A DNA stretch of 64,000 nt, taken from positions 175,962 to 239,961 of the forward strand of contig DHWB01000007.1 of NCBI GenBank assembly GCA_002412965.1. The letters run 5' to 3'. This DNA is from Desulfomicrobium sp. UBA5193. GTDB lineage: Bacteria; Desulfobacterota; Desulfovibrionia; Desulfovibrionales; Desulfomicrobiaceae. A program made the translations under genes and the position numbers. This document shows positions 24,119-32,919 of the stretch, in pieces. The first letter of the stretch is position 1; the number at the start of each line of letters is the position of its first letter. The notes under the pieces were generated by a model. That model worked only from the letters and a program-made list of their open reading frames with translations, ran no database searches and was not told the DNA's origin.

Positions 24119-26248
24119 TCAGACCCGGCGCATGGACAGGCCGATGCGCCGACGCTTCACATCCACATCCAGCACCGTGACCTGCACCTGCTGTCCGGCC
24201 CGGACCACCTCGCCGGGGTCGCTGACATAGCGGTCGGCCAGGTTGCTGATGTGCACCAGCCCGTCCTGGTGCACACCCACATCCACAAAAGCTCCGAAGC
24301 GCGTCACGTTGGTGACGATGCCCGGCACCGTCATGCCCGGATGCAGATCCGCCATGTCATGCACGTCGGCGAAGCGAAAGACCTGAAAAGGGGGCCGGGG
24401 GTCGCGGCCGGGCTTTTCCAGTTCGGCCATGATGTCGCGCAGCGTCGGCAAGCCCACCTCGGCGTCCACATACCTGCCAAGCTCGATGCCTTTGCGCACG
24501 CTCCCGTCCCGCAGCAGATCCGCCACCCCGCAGCCCGCGTCCTTGGCCATGCGCCCCACCAGCGCGTAGCGCTCGGGATGGATGGCGCTGCCGTCGAGGG
24601 GGTTTTTGCCACCCAGGACGCGCAGGAAACCCGCGCACTGCTCAAAAGCCTTGGGACCAAGGCGCTTGACCTTTAAGAGGCCTTTGCGGTCCGCGAAGGG
24701 GCCATTTTCCCGGCGATGTTCGAAGATGTTGGCCGCCAGAACAGGACCCAGGCCCGAAACATGCGCCAGGAGTTCGGGGCTGGCCGTGTTCACGTCCACC
24801 CCGACCTGATTGACGCAGGACACGACCACGTCATCCAGGCTCTTCTTCAGGGCACCCTGATCCACGTCATGCTGGTACTGACCGACACCAATGGACTTGG
24901 GGTCGATCTTGACCAGCTCGGCCAGCGGGTCCATGAGCCTGCGGCCGATGGACACCGCGCCCCGGTAGGTCAGGTCCAGGTCCGGAAACTCCCGCCGCGC
25001 GATCTCGGATGCCGAATAGACCGAGGCCCCGGCCTCGTTGACCAGGATGACATCCACCTGAGCCGGCAGATTCAGGCTCCGCACAAAGGTTTCGGTTTCA
25101 CGGCCGCCCGTGCCGTTGCCAACAGCGATAGCCTGCACGGCATGGGTCTTGACCAGCGCGGCGATGACCCGCCCCGCCTCATCGGCCTGCCCCTTGCCGC
25201 CTACGGGAAAAATCGTCTGCCAGTGCAGGAGGTTTCCCTGCTCGTCCAGGCAGGCGAGTTTGGCGCCGGTGCGCAGACCCGGATCGAGGGCCAGAATCCG
25301 CCGTGGCCCGAGCGGCGGAGCCAGAAGCAGCTCGCGCAGATTGGCGGCAAACACGCCGATGGCTTCCGCATCGGCCTTGGTGCGCAGCTCGCCCCAGAAC
25401 TCCGTTTCGAGCGACGGCGCCAGAAGACGGCCATATCCGTCGGCCACAGCCTCCTGCACGATCGCCCCGCACGGCCCCGCGGGAATGGGAAAAAGTCGGC
25501 CCAGGCCAGCCAGGGCCTCGTCCTGGTCGGGACGCAGGGACAGGGAAAGGATCTTTTCCCGCTCCCCGCGCAGCATGGCCAGGATGCGATGTCCCGCCGC
25601 CGTGCGGGCGGTCTCGCGCCAGTCGAAATAATCGCGGTACTTCTCGCCCGCCTCGTCCTTGCCCTTGCGCACCGTGGACGCGATGACGCCCTTGGCCGCG
25701 AAAAGCCTGCGCATACCCTCGCGGCAGCGCCGATCCTCGCTCATGATCTCGGCGATGATGTCCCGCGCCCCGTCCAGCGCGGCCTGGACATCGGGCACTT
25801 CCAGTTCCGGATTGACGAACCCGGCGGCAGCGGCCCGCGGGTCGACCTTTCCAGCCAGAATCGCCTGCGCCAGAGGCTCAAGGCCCCTCTCCCTGGCCAT
25901 GGTCGCCCGAGTGCGTTTTTTGGGGCGGTACGGCAGATAAACATCTTCCAATTCTGCCAATGTGGCGGACTGCCTGACCGCCTGACCAAGGGCGTCGGTC
26001 AGAAGTCCCCGTTCGGTCAGGCTGCCGAGAATGGCTTCGCGGCGCTTGTCCAACTCGCGCGCCGCGTCCAGAACGTCGCGGACTTTCTGGATGGCCACCT
26101 CGTCCAGCCCCCCGGTGCGCTCCTTGCGGTAGCGGGCGATGAAGGGGACCGTGCCGCCCTCGTCCAGCAATTCCGCCACGCTCCTGACCTGGGCCTCTGG
26201 GATGGCCGCGGCCTTGCTTACACGCTTGAAAATATCCGATTCCGGCAT
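24119..26248 (-). CDS. tex: Tex-family S1 RNA-binding transcription accessory protein
   Basis: A 709-residue cytoplasmic nucleic-acid-binding protein. The start is the ATG at 26248 with AAGGAG upstream; the frame remains open further but without coding signs. Domains in order: N-terminal helical region with VPFIARYRKERTGGLDE, a YqgF/RNase H-like domain (about residues 320-450, ILALDPGLRTGAKLACLDEQ), two helix-hairpin-helix segments (NTASPELLAHVSGLG), and a C-terminal S1 domain (GIVTNVTRFGAFVDVGVHQD). Tex influences transcription and is widely conserved. Length and architecture are complete. Confidence 0.95.
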   Translation of the reverse strand: MPESDIFKRVSKAAAIPEAQVRSVAELLDEGGTVPFIARYRKERTGGLDEVAIQKVRDVLDAARELDKRREAILGSLTERGLLTDALGQAVRQSATLAELEDVYLPYRPKKRTRATMARERGLEPLAQAILAGKVDPRAAAAGFVNPELEVPDVQAALDGARDIIAEIMSEDRRCREGMRRLFAAKGVIASTVRKGKDEAGEKYRDYFDWRETARTAAGHRILAMLRGEREKILSLSLRPDQDEALAGLGRLFPIPAGPCGAIVQEAVADGYGRLLAPSLETEFWGELRTKADAEAIGVFAANLRELLLAPPLGPRRILALDPGLRTGAKLACLDEQGNLLHWQTIFPVGGKGQADEAGRVIAALVKTHAVQAIAVGNGTGGRETETFVRSLNLPAQVDVILVNEAGASVYSASEIARREFPDLDLTYRGAVSIGRRLMDPLAELVKIDPKSIGVGQYQHDVDQGALKKSLDDVVVSCVNQVGVDVNTASPELLAHVSGLGPVLAANIFEHRRENGPFADRKGLLKVKRLGPKAFEQCAGFLRVLGGKNPLDGSAIHPERYALVGRMAKDAGCGVADLLRDGSVRKGIELGRYVDAEVGLPTLRDIMAELEKPGRDPRPPFQVFRFADVHDMADLHPGMTVPGIVTNVTRFGAFVDVGVHQDGLVHISNLADRYVSDPGEVVRAGQQVQVTVLDVDVKRRRIGLSMRRV

Positions 26249-26412
26249 GGGAACTCCTTGAAGTTGTGATCGAAGGGAGGACGTAGTTCTTGCGGGGCGG
26301 GAGATCAATACCGTACATGCTTCAGACGATACGCACAAACGAACGCACCCCCACCCAAAGGCCCAAGGCGCCGAAGCGGTCCGGGCGCGTACGTCTTCCA
26401 GGAGGTTGGTTC

Positions 26413-26805
26413 ATGACGATCAGAATACTGCTCCTCTGGGCGGCCATCATCCCCATGGCCATCGCCAACGGAATACTCCGCGACGCCGTCCTCGTCAGGT
26501 CACTCGGACAGAGCAGGGCACGGACTGTCAGCGGCCTTATCCTGAGCGCGGTCATCCTGGCCTGGACCATAATGACCATCCCCTGGGTGCCGCTCCCCGG
26601 CCTCATGCAGTATGCGGGCGTCGGCCTTCTCTGGCTGACGCTGACCGTCGCCTTCGAATTTTTCTTCGGCCGGGTCGTCGCCCAAAAATCCTGGCAGGAA
26701 CTCCTGCGGGCCTACCGTTTCGAAAACGGCGACATCTGGCCCATAGTCCTCATGGTGGTCGCCGCCTCCCCCTTGGCGGCGGCCGCGCTGCGAATCTTTC
26801 AGTAA
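26413..26805 (+). CDS. Small four-helix membrane protein, unknown function
   Basis: A 130-residue hydrophobic protein. The ATG at 26413 has GGAGG six bases upstream. Four membrane segments are visible, near residues 4-22, 38-54, 60-80 and 108-128. Conserved-looking polar positions include AIANGILRDAVLVR after the first helix and FFFGRVVAQKSWQELL after the third. I do not recognise the family with certainty. It is followed 26 bases later by the Nim-like gene, so the two may be co-transcribed. Confidence 0.75.
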   Translation: MTIRILLLWAAIIPMAIANGILRDAVLVRSLGQSRARTVSGLILSAVILAWTIMTIPWVPLPGLMQYAGVGLLWLTLTVAFEFFFGRVVAQKSWQELLRAYRFENGDIWPIVLMVVAASPLAAAALRIFQ

Positions 26806-26831
26806 CGCTTTCATTCCTTCAAGGAGGCCCC

Positions 26832-27305
26832 ATGCTGCACCACCCCATGCGCCGCAAGAAAAAAGAAATCACCGACCACCAGGAGATGCAGGGCATCATC
26901 CGCGCCAGCCAGGTCATGCGCCTGGCCCTCTGCCTGGAGAACGAGCCCTACGTCGTACCCATGTCCTTCGGCTACGACGGCACGTCCCTCTTCTTCCATT
27001 GCGCCCCCGAAGGCCTCAAGCTCGACATCCTGCGAAAAAACCCCCGCGTCTGCTGCCTCTTCGAACACGGTCTGGCCTTCGAGCCCAAGGGTGACGACCC
27101 CTGCGCCTGGGGCTTCGCCTTCGCCACGGTCATTGCCCACGGCGTCGCCAGCCAGGTCACGGCGCCAGAGGAAAAGCTCGCCGCCCTGCAGGCCGTCACG
27201 GACCACTATTCCACCAACGGCGAACGGGTTCCGGCGGACAAGGCCGGCAATGTGGATGTCTGGAAGATCGAAATACTGGCAATGACGGGCAAGCGTTCCC
27301 TCTGA
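26832..27305 (+). CDS. Pyridoxamine 5'-phosphate oxidase-like (Nim-type) flavin-binding protein
   Basis: A 157-residue split-barrel protein. An AAGGAGG Shine-Dalgarno precedes the ATG at 26832. Signature features are MRRKKKEITDHQEMQGIIRA at the start, EPYVVPMSFGYDGTSLFFHC, and a later barrel strand WGFAFATVIAHGVASQV. NimA-type members reduce nitro compounds or bind haem/FMN; many in anaerobes are of unknown substrate. It precedes the BKACE gene by 45 bases. The assignment to the superfamily is firm; the reaction is not. Confidence 0.85.
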   Translation: MLHHPMRRKKKEITDHQEMQGIIRASQVMRLALCLENEPYVVPMSFGYDGTSLFFHCAPEGLKLDILRKNPRVCCLFEHGLAFEPKGDDPCAWGFAFATVIAHGVASQVTAPEEKLAALQAVTDHYSTNGERVPADKAGNVDVWKIEILAMTGKRSL

Positions 27306-27350
27306 TATTGCCTGAAAACGCAACGCAACCGAACGAAAGGGGATGAACGA

Positions 27351-28265
27351 ATGGCCGACCACGCTCGGACAGGACACCACGGACCCAACCGCCAGGACGT
27401 GATCATCAATTTCACGCCGACGGGAATGATCCCGAACAAGGATGCCACGGCCCACGTCCCGATCAGTCCCGGAGAGATCATCGACGATGTCCGCCAGGCC
27501 GCGGAAATCGGCATCACCATGGTCCACCTGCACGCCCGCGAGACAGGGAGCGGGCAGCCGACCTACCGGCGGGAAGTGTACGGGGAGATCATCGCCGGCA
27601 TCAGGGCGTTCGCGCCCGAACTGGTCGTCTGTGTGTCCTTGAGCGGACGCAACGTCACGCAGTTCGAACAGCGCGCGGAGCCCCTGACCCTGGAGGGCGA
27701 ATTGAAGCCCGACATGGGCAGCCTGACGCTCAGCTCCGTCAATTTCAACAGGCAGGCCAGCGTCAACGAACCGGAAGTGATCCAGGCCCTGGCCCTGGAG
27801 ATGAAGCGGCGCGGCATCCTCCCCGAGCTCGAGATCTTCGACCTGGGCATGGTCAACTATGCCAACTACCTCGAACGCAAAGGCATCCTGGAACCGCCCC
27901 ACTACGCCAACATCATCCTCGGCAACATCGCCTGCGCCCAGGTGGACCTGCTCCATATCGGCGTGCTGCTCAAGGACCTTCCCGCGAAAACCCTGTGGAG
28001 CCTCGGGGGAATCGGCGACATGCAACTCACGGCCAACTCCGTGGCTATCGCCTGCGGGGGCAGCGTACGCGTGGGACTTGAGGACAACATCTGGTACGAC
28101 TCCAGGCGCACCAGGCTGGCCCGCAACTGCGACCTCATCCGCCGGATCCACGTCCTCGCCGAAGCCAACGAGCGGGCCGTCATGAAGCCGGCGCGCCTGC
28201 GGGAGCTGTTGCGCCTGGAATCCGGCAACGGACGATACGGTCGCAACGCAGGAGAGAGGAACTGA
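27351..28265 (+). CDS. Beta-keto acid cleavage enzyme family (BKACE, formerly DUF849)
   Basis: A 304-residue TIM-barrel metal enzyme. The zinc site is recognisable from MVHLHARE near residues 63-70 and GITMVHLHA. Other family marks are VVCVSLSGRN, PELEIFDLGM and SLGGIGDMQLTANSVAIACG, plus the C-terminal VRVGLEDNIWY. BKACE enzymes condense a beta-keto acid with acetyl-CoA and release acetoacetate and a CoA ester. Its substrate here is unknown. The stop directly abuts the GNAT start (no gap), and the next genes overlap, so it belongs to the GNAT-deacetylase-GT4 operon. A primary-metabolism role (such as lysine fermentation) has no partner genes here. Confidence 0.9.
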   Translation: MADHARTGHHGPNRQDVIINFTPTGMIPNKDATAHVPISPGEIIDDVRQAAEIGITMVHLHARETGSGQPTYRREVYGEIIAGIRAFAPELVVCVSLSGRNVTQFEQRAEPLTLEGELKPDMGSLTLSSVNFNRQASVNEPEVIQALALEMKRRGILPELEIFDLGMVNYANYLERKGILEPPHYANIILGNIACAQVDLLHIGVLLKDLPAKTLWSLGGIGDMQLTANSVAIACGGSVRVGLEDNIWYDSRRTRLARNCDLIRRIHVLAEANERAVMKPARLRELLRLESGNGRYGRNAGERN

Positions 28266-29330
28266 ATGGAAGACGCCTACCGGACCCTGCCCTACACCCC
28301 CGATCTCCGCGACGGCGTCGTCCGCGTGCTGCGCGACCTTCTCGGCCCGGACGATGCCGCCAACGCCCTCTATTTCCGCTGGAAATACGAAGACAACCCC
28401 TACCGCCAGGCCGCACCGGGGGTCGTGGCCATGCACGACGGACAGGTGGTGGGCTTCCGCGGGTACTTCGCCACGCGCTGGGCCTGCGCGGGCCATGAGC
28501 CGTTCCTCGTGCTGTGCCCGGGCGACACCTGCGTGGACCCGGCCCACCGCCGCCAGGGACTCTCGGTGAAAATGGGCCGGGCCGCCCACGGGATCTGCAC
28601 CGCAGGCGCACGGCTGCTCGTCAACACGAGCTCGACATCGAACTCCGTCCCCGGCTACCTGCGGCTCGGCTTCTTCCCCCTGGTTCCGAAAACCTTCCTG
28701 CACCACTATTCTGCCTTGGGGTTCGTCCGCTTCGCGGCCGCCACGAAGCTGGGCCGGCCATCGCCCCCGGACCGCGTCCGCTGCGGGACGTTCGGGGACA
28801 TCACGGTTTCGGACAGGCCGGATTCCGAGGCCATGGCCCGCGTGATCACCGAAGGAAGGCCCCAGACCCCGGCCTTCGCCCTGGTCCAGGACCATGCATT
28901 CTTCGAGTGGCGCTTCGCCAACGGGCGCAACCGCTACGTGTTCTATTATGGCCGAAAGGCCGGGCGGACATCGTCCTACATGGTCATGCGGTTTTCGCCC
29001 GGCGCCCGGCGCGGATACATCGTCGATTACGCGGGCCCCCGCGGCTCCCTTTCCCCGCTCGTCCGCTTCGCGGCAAAGGCCGGGCACGCGGACGTGCTGT
29101 CCGTCTGGAGCACCGGGATGGAGCCCGAGACCCGCTCGCTTTTCGAATCCCACGGGTTCAAGGCGAAATGCGCCCTGACGGCCCTCGAAAGGCGGATACG
29201 GGGAGAATGGCCCGTCCTGGTCCGGCCCGTCCCGACAGCCCCGGAGGAAACGGACTGGGTCGTGAACGGCCTCGATGTCCGGGTCAGCACGAATTGGCGC
29301 CTGCGGGAAGTCGGGTCCGATGGCGTCTAG
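28266..29330 (+). CDS. GNAT-family acyltransferase
   Basis: A 354-residue protein with an N-terminal GNAT fold: LYFRWKYEDNPYRQAAPGVV, then the CoA-binding VDPAHRRQGLSVKMGRAAH near residues 90-110 and VNTSSTSNSVPGYLRLGF. The C-terminal half (about 180-350) looks like a second, partial GNAT-type or FemAB-like lobe (PAFALVQDHAFFEWRFAN). Such long GNAT proteins occur in polysaccharide and exosortase-associated clusters, where they acylate amino sugars or peptides. It directly follows BKACE and overlaps the deacetylase gene by 11 bases. The acyl donor could be the ACP product of the opposite-strand module; that is inference. Confidence 0.82.
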   Translation: MEDAYRTLPYTPDLRDGVVRVLRDLLGPDDAANALYFRWKYEDNPYRQAAPGVVAMHDGQVVGFRGYFATRWACAGHEPFLVLCPGDTCVDPAHRRQGLSVKMGRAAHGICTAGARLLVNTSSTSNSVPGYLRLGFFPLVPKTFLHHYSALGFVRFAAATKLGRPSPPDRVRCGTFGDITVSDRPDSEAMARVITEGRPQTPAFALVQDHAFFEWRFANGRNRYVFYYGRKAGRTSSYMVMRFSPGARRGYIVDYAGPRGSLSPLVRFAAKAGHADVLSVWSTGMEPETRSLFESHGFKAKCALTALERRIRGEWPVLVRPVPTAPEETDWVVNGLDVRVSTNWRLREVGSDGV

Positions 29331-30174
29331 GCTGCCCCGCAAACTCGAAGCGATGGGCCTGCTCCTGGGCATGCGCCCGGTCCGCCTGCCGCAACCGCGG
29401 GTCGTCATCACCCTGGACTCCGGAGAGCCGGACTGGGAGGGGGAACTCCGGCCCATCTTCGAGGTCATGGCCCGCCGGCGGGTTCCGGTCACGGCCTTTG
29501 TCTGCAACCGGACGGAGAGCGGGCGCGACAACGGCCCGGCCGTGCGGACGCTTACGGACTTCGGGCAGCGCGAAGGGCTGCCGGTCGAGATCGCCTCCCA
29601 CGGGCTGGACCATCGGAATCTGGCAGGTCTGGAACCCGCCGAGATCGCCCGGCTCATCCACGGGAGCCTTGACGCATTCCGCGCCGAAGGTCTGAACGTG
29701 GCCGGTTTCCGTTCCGCCGAGCTCGGCACGGAACTGCGCTACCGCGAAGTGCTGGACCGTCTCGCCCCGTCCTGTCCGCTGCGATACGACTCCTCTGTCT
29801 GTTTCGAATCCGGCCTGGTGAGCACCGCCCTGCACGCGGCTCTGCGGAAGAAAGGGCCCCACCGCGCCGGTCAGCGCTGGGAACTGCCGATTTCGGCCCT
29901 GGATGACTACCATCTCTTTGCGCGCATGCGGAAAACCGAACATTTCGCCTTGAGCTACTGGACTCTCACCGCAAAATGGTGGCTCGGTCGGATGAACTAC
30001 GCACTTCTGCTGCTGCACCCGCGCCACATCGGGCCGCGCCTCGATCTGCTGGAAGAACTTTTGGCCCGGCTCGGCCAGATGTCACCACGTCCGCTTTTCG
30101 CCACGTGCGCGGAGGTGGTCGATGAGTTGGATTCCTGCTTCCCGGAAACCCGAATTGCAGGAGAAAAGGCATGA
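29320..30174 (+). CDS. NodB-like polysaccharide deacetylase family protein with altered metal motif
   Basis: A 284-residue protein of the NodB fold. The ATG at 29320 overlaps the GNAT gene. The usual first motif TFDDG reads ITLDSGE, so the catalytic-base Asp remains but the second, metal-binding Asp is Ser. The second motif, SHTxxH in the family, is present as SHGLDHRNL with both His. A third region, VAGFRSAELG, matches RxPxG-like motif 3 loosely. If active, it removes acetyl from an amino sugar; the Asp-to-Ser change may shift metal binding or remove activity. It overlaps the GT4 start by 4 bases. Confidence 0.8.
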   Translation: MASRLPRKLEAMGLLLGMRPVRLPQPRVVITLDSGEPDWEGELRPIFEVMARRRVPVTAFVCNRTESGRDNGPAVRTLTDFGQREGLPVEIASHGLDHRNLAGLEPAEIARLIHGSLDAFRAEGLNVAGFRSAELGTELRYREVLDRLAPSCPLRYDSSVCFESGLVSTALHAALRKKGPHRAGQRWELPISALDDYHLFARMRKTEHFALSYWTLTAKWWLGRMNYALLLLHPRHIGPRLDLLEELLARLGQMSPRPLFATCAEVVDELDSCFPETRIAGEKA

Positions 30175-31301
30175 AGACCAATCTATTGCGCGTCGGGTGC
30201 ATCTCGCGCCCAAGCGTCAATCCGGTCTTCTCGCGCTTCCCGCAACGCCGACACTACCTCGTCGAGCGGTTGCCGCAGGATCTCGTCGAATGCGTGCCGA
30301 TTACGATCACGCCATCGAGCAGCCCGTCACTCCACCTCGCCTATCTCCAAGGGATGCTGCGCGCCTTCCGGCAGGCCCGCCGCCTGCCGCTGGACGCCCT
30401 GCTGGTGGAAGACATGGAATCGGCGCTACTGGGACTGGGGCTCAAGACGGCCTGCGGCTGCCCCCTGATCTTCGATTTCATCGATGATTACGCGGAAATC
30501 ACCCGCCATGACGGCCGGAAGATGCGATTTCTCGCAGCCCTTGGCCTTGAACGGATTCTCCCCCGCGCCGCCGACCTCGTCATCGTCACTGATGACACCA
30601 AGAGGCGGTATTGCCTTGAGCTGGGCGTGGCGGCGGAGAAGATTGCGGTCATACCGAACGGTTTCGAACCATCCATGTTCGCCCCCGCCCCCAGAGATGC
30701 GGCCCTCGCACGGAAACTCGGCGTGGAAGGGCGCAGGGTGGTCACGTTCATCGGCAAGCTGACCCCCTATTACGGGTTGGAGACCATCGTCAGGGCCTTG
30801 CCCTGTGTCGTGTCACGTCAACCCGACGTCGTGTTCCTGTGCGTCGGCGACGGTTCCGTGGCCCACGGACTCAGGCAATTGGCAGTGCGGACGGGGATGG
30901 AATCGCACGTGCTGCTCCCCGGGCCCGTGGCCTGCGAAGAGGTACCCGGCCTGATCAACCTGTCGGATGTCTGCCTGCTGACCGTGCCCACGGAGGCCGC
31001 ACTCGTGCTTTACGAATATCTGGCCTGCGCCCGCCCGGTCATCGTGCCCCGCGGGGGCACGGCCAAAATGACCGTCTCGCGTGAGACGTTCCCGGACGAC
31101 ACGGTCCTGCGGGTGGAGCGCACTCCCGCCGGGTACGCCGAAGGGATTCTGCGGTTGCTGGCGGACAGCCGCGACGCGACAAACATGGGCCGCAACGGGC
31201 GTGACCTTATCGTGGAACGCAACAGGTGGGACACCTTGGCCCTTCGCTATGCCGAAGCCATCCGCAAGGCCGCCACTACCGGCAAACGACAGGGATACTA
31301 A
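30171..31301 (+). CDS. Family 4 glycosyltransferase (GT-B fold)
   Basis: A 376-residue cytoplasmic transferase. The start overlaps the deacetylase stop by 4 bases (ATGA), indicating coupling. The C-terminal donor-binding half shows IAVIPNGFEPSMF, VVTFIGKLTPYYGLETIV and the EX7E region EAALVLYEYLACARPVIVP (residues about 270-290). The N-terminal half has the acceptor-side pattern VEDMESALLGLG. The sugar is unknown. As last gene of BKACE-GNAT-deacetylase-GT4 it points to a surface glycan or glycolipid whose amino sugar is modified. Confidence 0.9.
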   Translation: MKTNLLRVGCISRPSVNPVFSRFPQRRHYLVERLPQDLVECVPITITPSSSPSLHLAYLQGMLRAFRQARRLPLDALLVEDMESALLGLGLKTACGCPLIFDFIDDYAEITRHDGRKMRFLAALGLERILPRAADLVIVTDDTKRRYCLELGVAAEKIAVIPNGFEPSMFAPAPRDAALARKLGVEGRRVVTFIGKLTPYYGLETIVRALPCVVSRQPDVVFLCVGDGSVAHGLRQLAVRTGMESHVLLPGPVACEEVPGLINLSDVCLLTVPTEAALVLYEYLACARPVIVPRGGTAKMTVSRETFPDDTVLRVERTPAGYAEGILRLLADSRDATNMGRNGRDLIVERNRWDTLALRYAEAIRKAATTGKRQGY

Positions 31302-31351
31302 CGGACGCAGTGGGCTTGCCTGTTCCGCCCTGAGGACGATTATTGCTGAAG

Positions 31352-32422
31352 TCAGTCCTTTTCCGCAACATTGCCCGACCGGCGTCGTGTCAGTAATTCC
31401 CACGGATGTCTGATGAATTGTTTGAGCCAGAACAGGATCTGATCCCGCCCTCCGAATCGACGCCAGCCACGCCTCAACCGGAAAACGGCCGAGGGTTTGC
31501 CGCGCTTTGCTGAACGAGATGGGAACGATTGTCCTGCGTCTGTCTCCGGCTCCAGCCCTTCTTCCAGGATTTCCCGCCCGCCCAGAAGACTGTCGGCGAT
31601 AAAATCCGCCAGCTCCTTTCGTTCCAAAAGTTCATAGAAAATGTTGTGCGTGGACACGCCCCGTACCGGAGCGACCCGTGTTCCCGCGAACACACGGCAC
31701 AGGGACCGGGCGGTTTCGCGGTCGCATTCGTTCCTCTCCCCGAAAAACGCCAGTTTGCGCCCGCAGGATCGTTTCGCGTTGGCGAACACGAGGTCCAGTT
31801 CAGTGCCGTTCAATCCCTTGCTCTCCAGACTTTCCGCGGCCCTGGCAGGGTGCCCGCCGCCGAAGGACAAAGCCCGCTCCGCCCCGAAGACCTCCCCGGC
31901 GACGAGGGCGGCAGCGCCTCCGGCGCTCGTTCCAATGCAGCGGACGGATGCGTACCGGGCCAGAGGCAGGTCACGTTCGAGCCTTTCAGGCAACTGTGCC
32001 AAGCTGGAGACATAGCCGGGCACGCCCCGAAGAAAAAAATCCCGTCCCGGATCCTTGAGGATGACGACATCGAAAATATCCGCAGGGACGTGCTGCAGAA
32101 AAATCGGCAACGGCATCATGAGCCGCTGAAAGTTTCCGCAAAATCCGATCAGCAGTGACTTTGCCCCATTGCCCGTTCCAACATGGTAAAACTGAACATT
32201 CTCGGACAGGCTTGTGCGCATGAACGGCTGGATGTGTTCGCTTCCCCTGCGCATCATGTCTTCGAGCGCGCTGATCCATTTTCGCGCTGGGGGCGCGAGT
32301 TCATCCCTGCATTCGAACTGTTCCAGGAGTTCCAGAGGGGTGCGCTCGTTTTCCAGCATGATCTGCACACGGTAGAAATCCGCAGGGGTGCGGCATTGTG
32401 CGAAGGCATCGGCGAGTTTCAT
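31352..32422 (-). CDS. Alpha/beta-hydrolase-like protein, last gene of the ACP/ligase module
   Basis: A 356-residue protein. A nucleophile elbow GTSAGG lies at residues 164-169 (Ser166), after a strand ending RYASVRCI, and LLIGFCGNFQRLMMPLP may supply the oxyanion loop. A candidate His is in GVSTHNIFYELL. The family is not clear to me; it may be a thioesterase or acyltransferase-like hydrolase that offloads an acyl group from the adjacent carrier protein. The start overlaps the ACP stop by 4 bases. The basic C-terminal tail (LKQFIRHPWELLTRRRSGN) could lie at the membrane. Confidence 0.75.
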   Translation of the reverse strand: MKLADAFAQCRTPADFYRVQIMLENERTPLELLEQFECRDELAPPARKWISALEDMMRRGSEHIQPFMRTSLSENVQFYHVGTGNGAKSLLIGFCGNFQRLMMPLPIFLQHVPADIFDVVILKDPGRDFFLRGVPGYVSSLAQLPERLERDLPLARYASVRCIGTSAGGAAALVAGEVFGAERALSFGGGHPARAAESLESKGLNGTELDLVFANAKRSCGRKLAFFGERNECDRETARSLCRVFAGTRVAPVRGVSTHNIFYELLERKELADFIADSLLGGREILEEGLEPETDAGQSFPSRSAKRGKPSAVFRLRRGWRRFGGRDQILFWLKQFIRHPWELLTRRRSGNVAEKD

Positions 32423-32703
32423 CGGGAAACCGCGTTCAATTTCCTGGCCAGATGAGCAGCCAGGGAATCGACGCTCGGATACGTCAGGATTTCACTCTCA
32501 TCGAGTTCAACCCCCACCTCCGTCTGCATCCAGATGCACAGTTCCATCCTGGCCAGGGAATCGAAGAACAGCTCTTCGAACGAGCAGTCGCAGCCGGGGT
32601 CATCCAGCCGCGCCACGAGTTCGGGAGCCTTTCGCCCGTTGAGGGTGATGTTTTTTGTCGCCTTCACGATCCACGACCGCTGAAGCTGATGGTCTCCGCT
32701 CAT
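32419..32703 (-). CDS. Acyl carrier protein
   Basis: A 94-residue carrier protein. The phosphopantetheine attachment Ser is about residue 49 in FFDSLARMELCIWMQ, matching the DSL motif; helix III follows as SVDSLAAHLARKL. The first 20 residues (MSGDHQLQRSWIVKATKNIT) copy the start of the neighbouring ligase gene, reflecting a local duplication. The ATG overlaps the ligase stop by 4 bases. It should receive an acyl or amino-acyl group from one of the two upstream AMP-forming ligases. Confidence 0.85.
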   Translation of the reverse strand: MSGDHQLQRSWIVKATKNITLNGRKAPELVARLDDPGCDCSFEELFFDSLARMELCIWMQTEVGVELDESEILTYPSVDSLAAHLARKLNAVSR

Positions 32704-32919
32704 GATGCGCCTCCAAGCTTTGCCAGTTCCCGCCGCATCACCTTGCCCATGGCGTTGCGCGGGATGTGATCGACATGGACGATTTTGCGGGGCGAACGCG
32801 TCCCCAGCCGCTCCCGGCAGTGATCCAGCAGGGCCCGTGAATCGAACCCTTCCCCCGGAACCACGGCGAGCATGGGAATGTCGCCGTAGGCCTCCGAGCG
32901 GAGAGGGAACGCGGCGCAG
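32636..32919. repeat. Duplicated segment, copy A (partner at 34135-34418)
   Basis: This segment and its partner cover the 3' end of each ligase gene and the start of the gene after it, at a fixed offset of 1499 bases and without gaps. Over 32704-32919 I count 10 mismatches in 216 bases, and 32825-32919 (95 bases) is identical in both. The part over the following gene start is more diverged. Confidence 0.85.

Noticed and set aside
26811..29729. 972-residue minus-strand open frame
   Set aside because: It is antisense to four well-supported plus-strand genes and open only because of high GC third positions.
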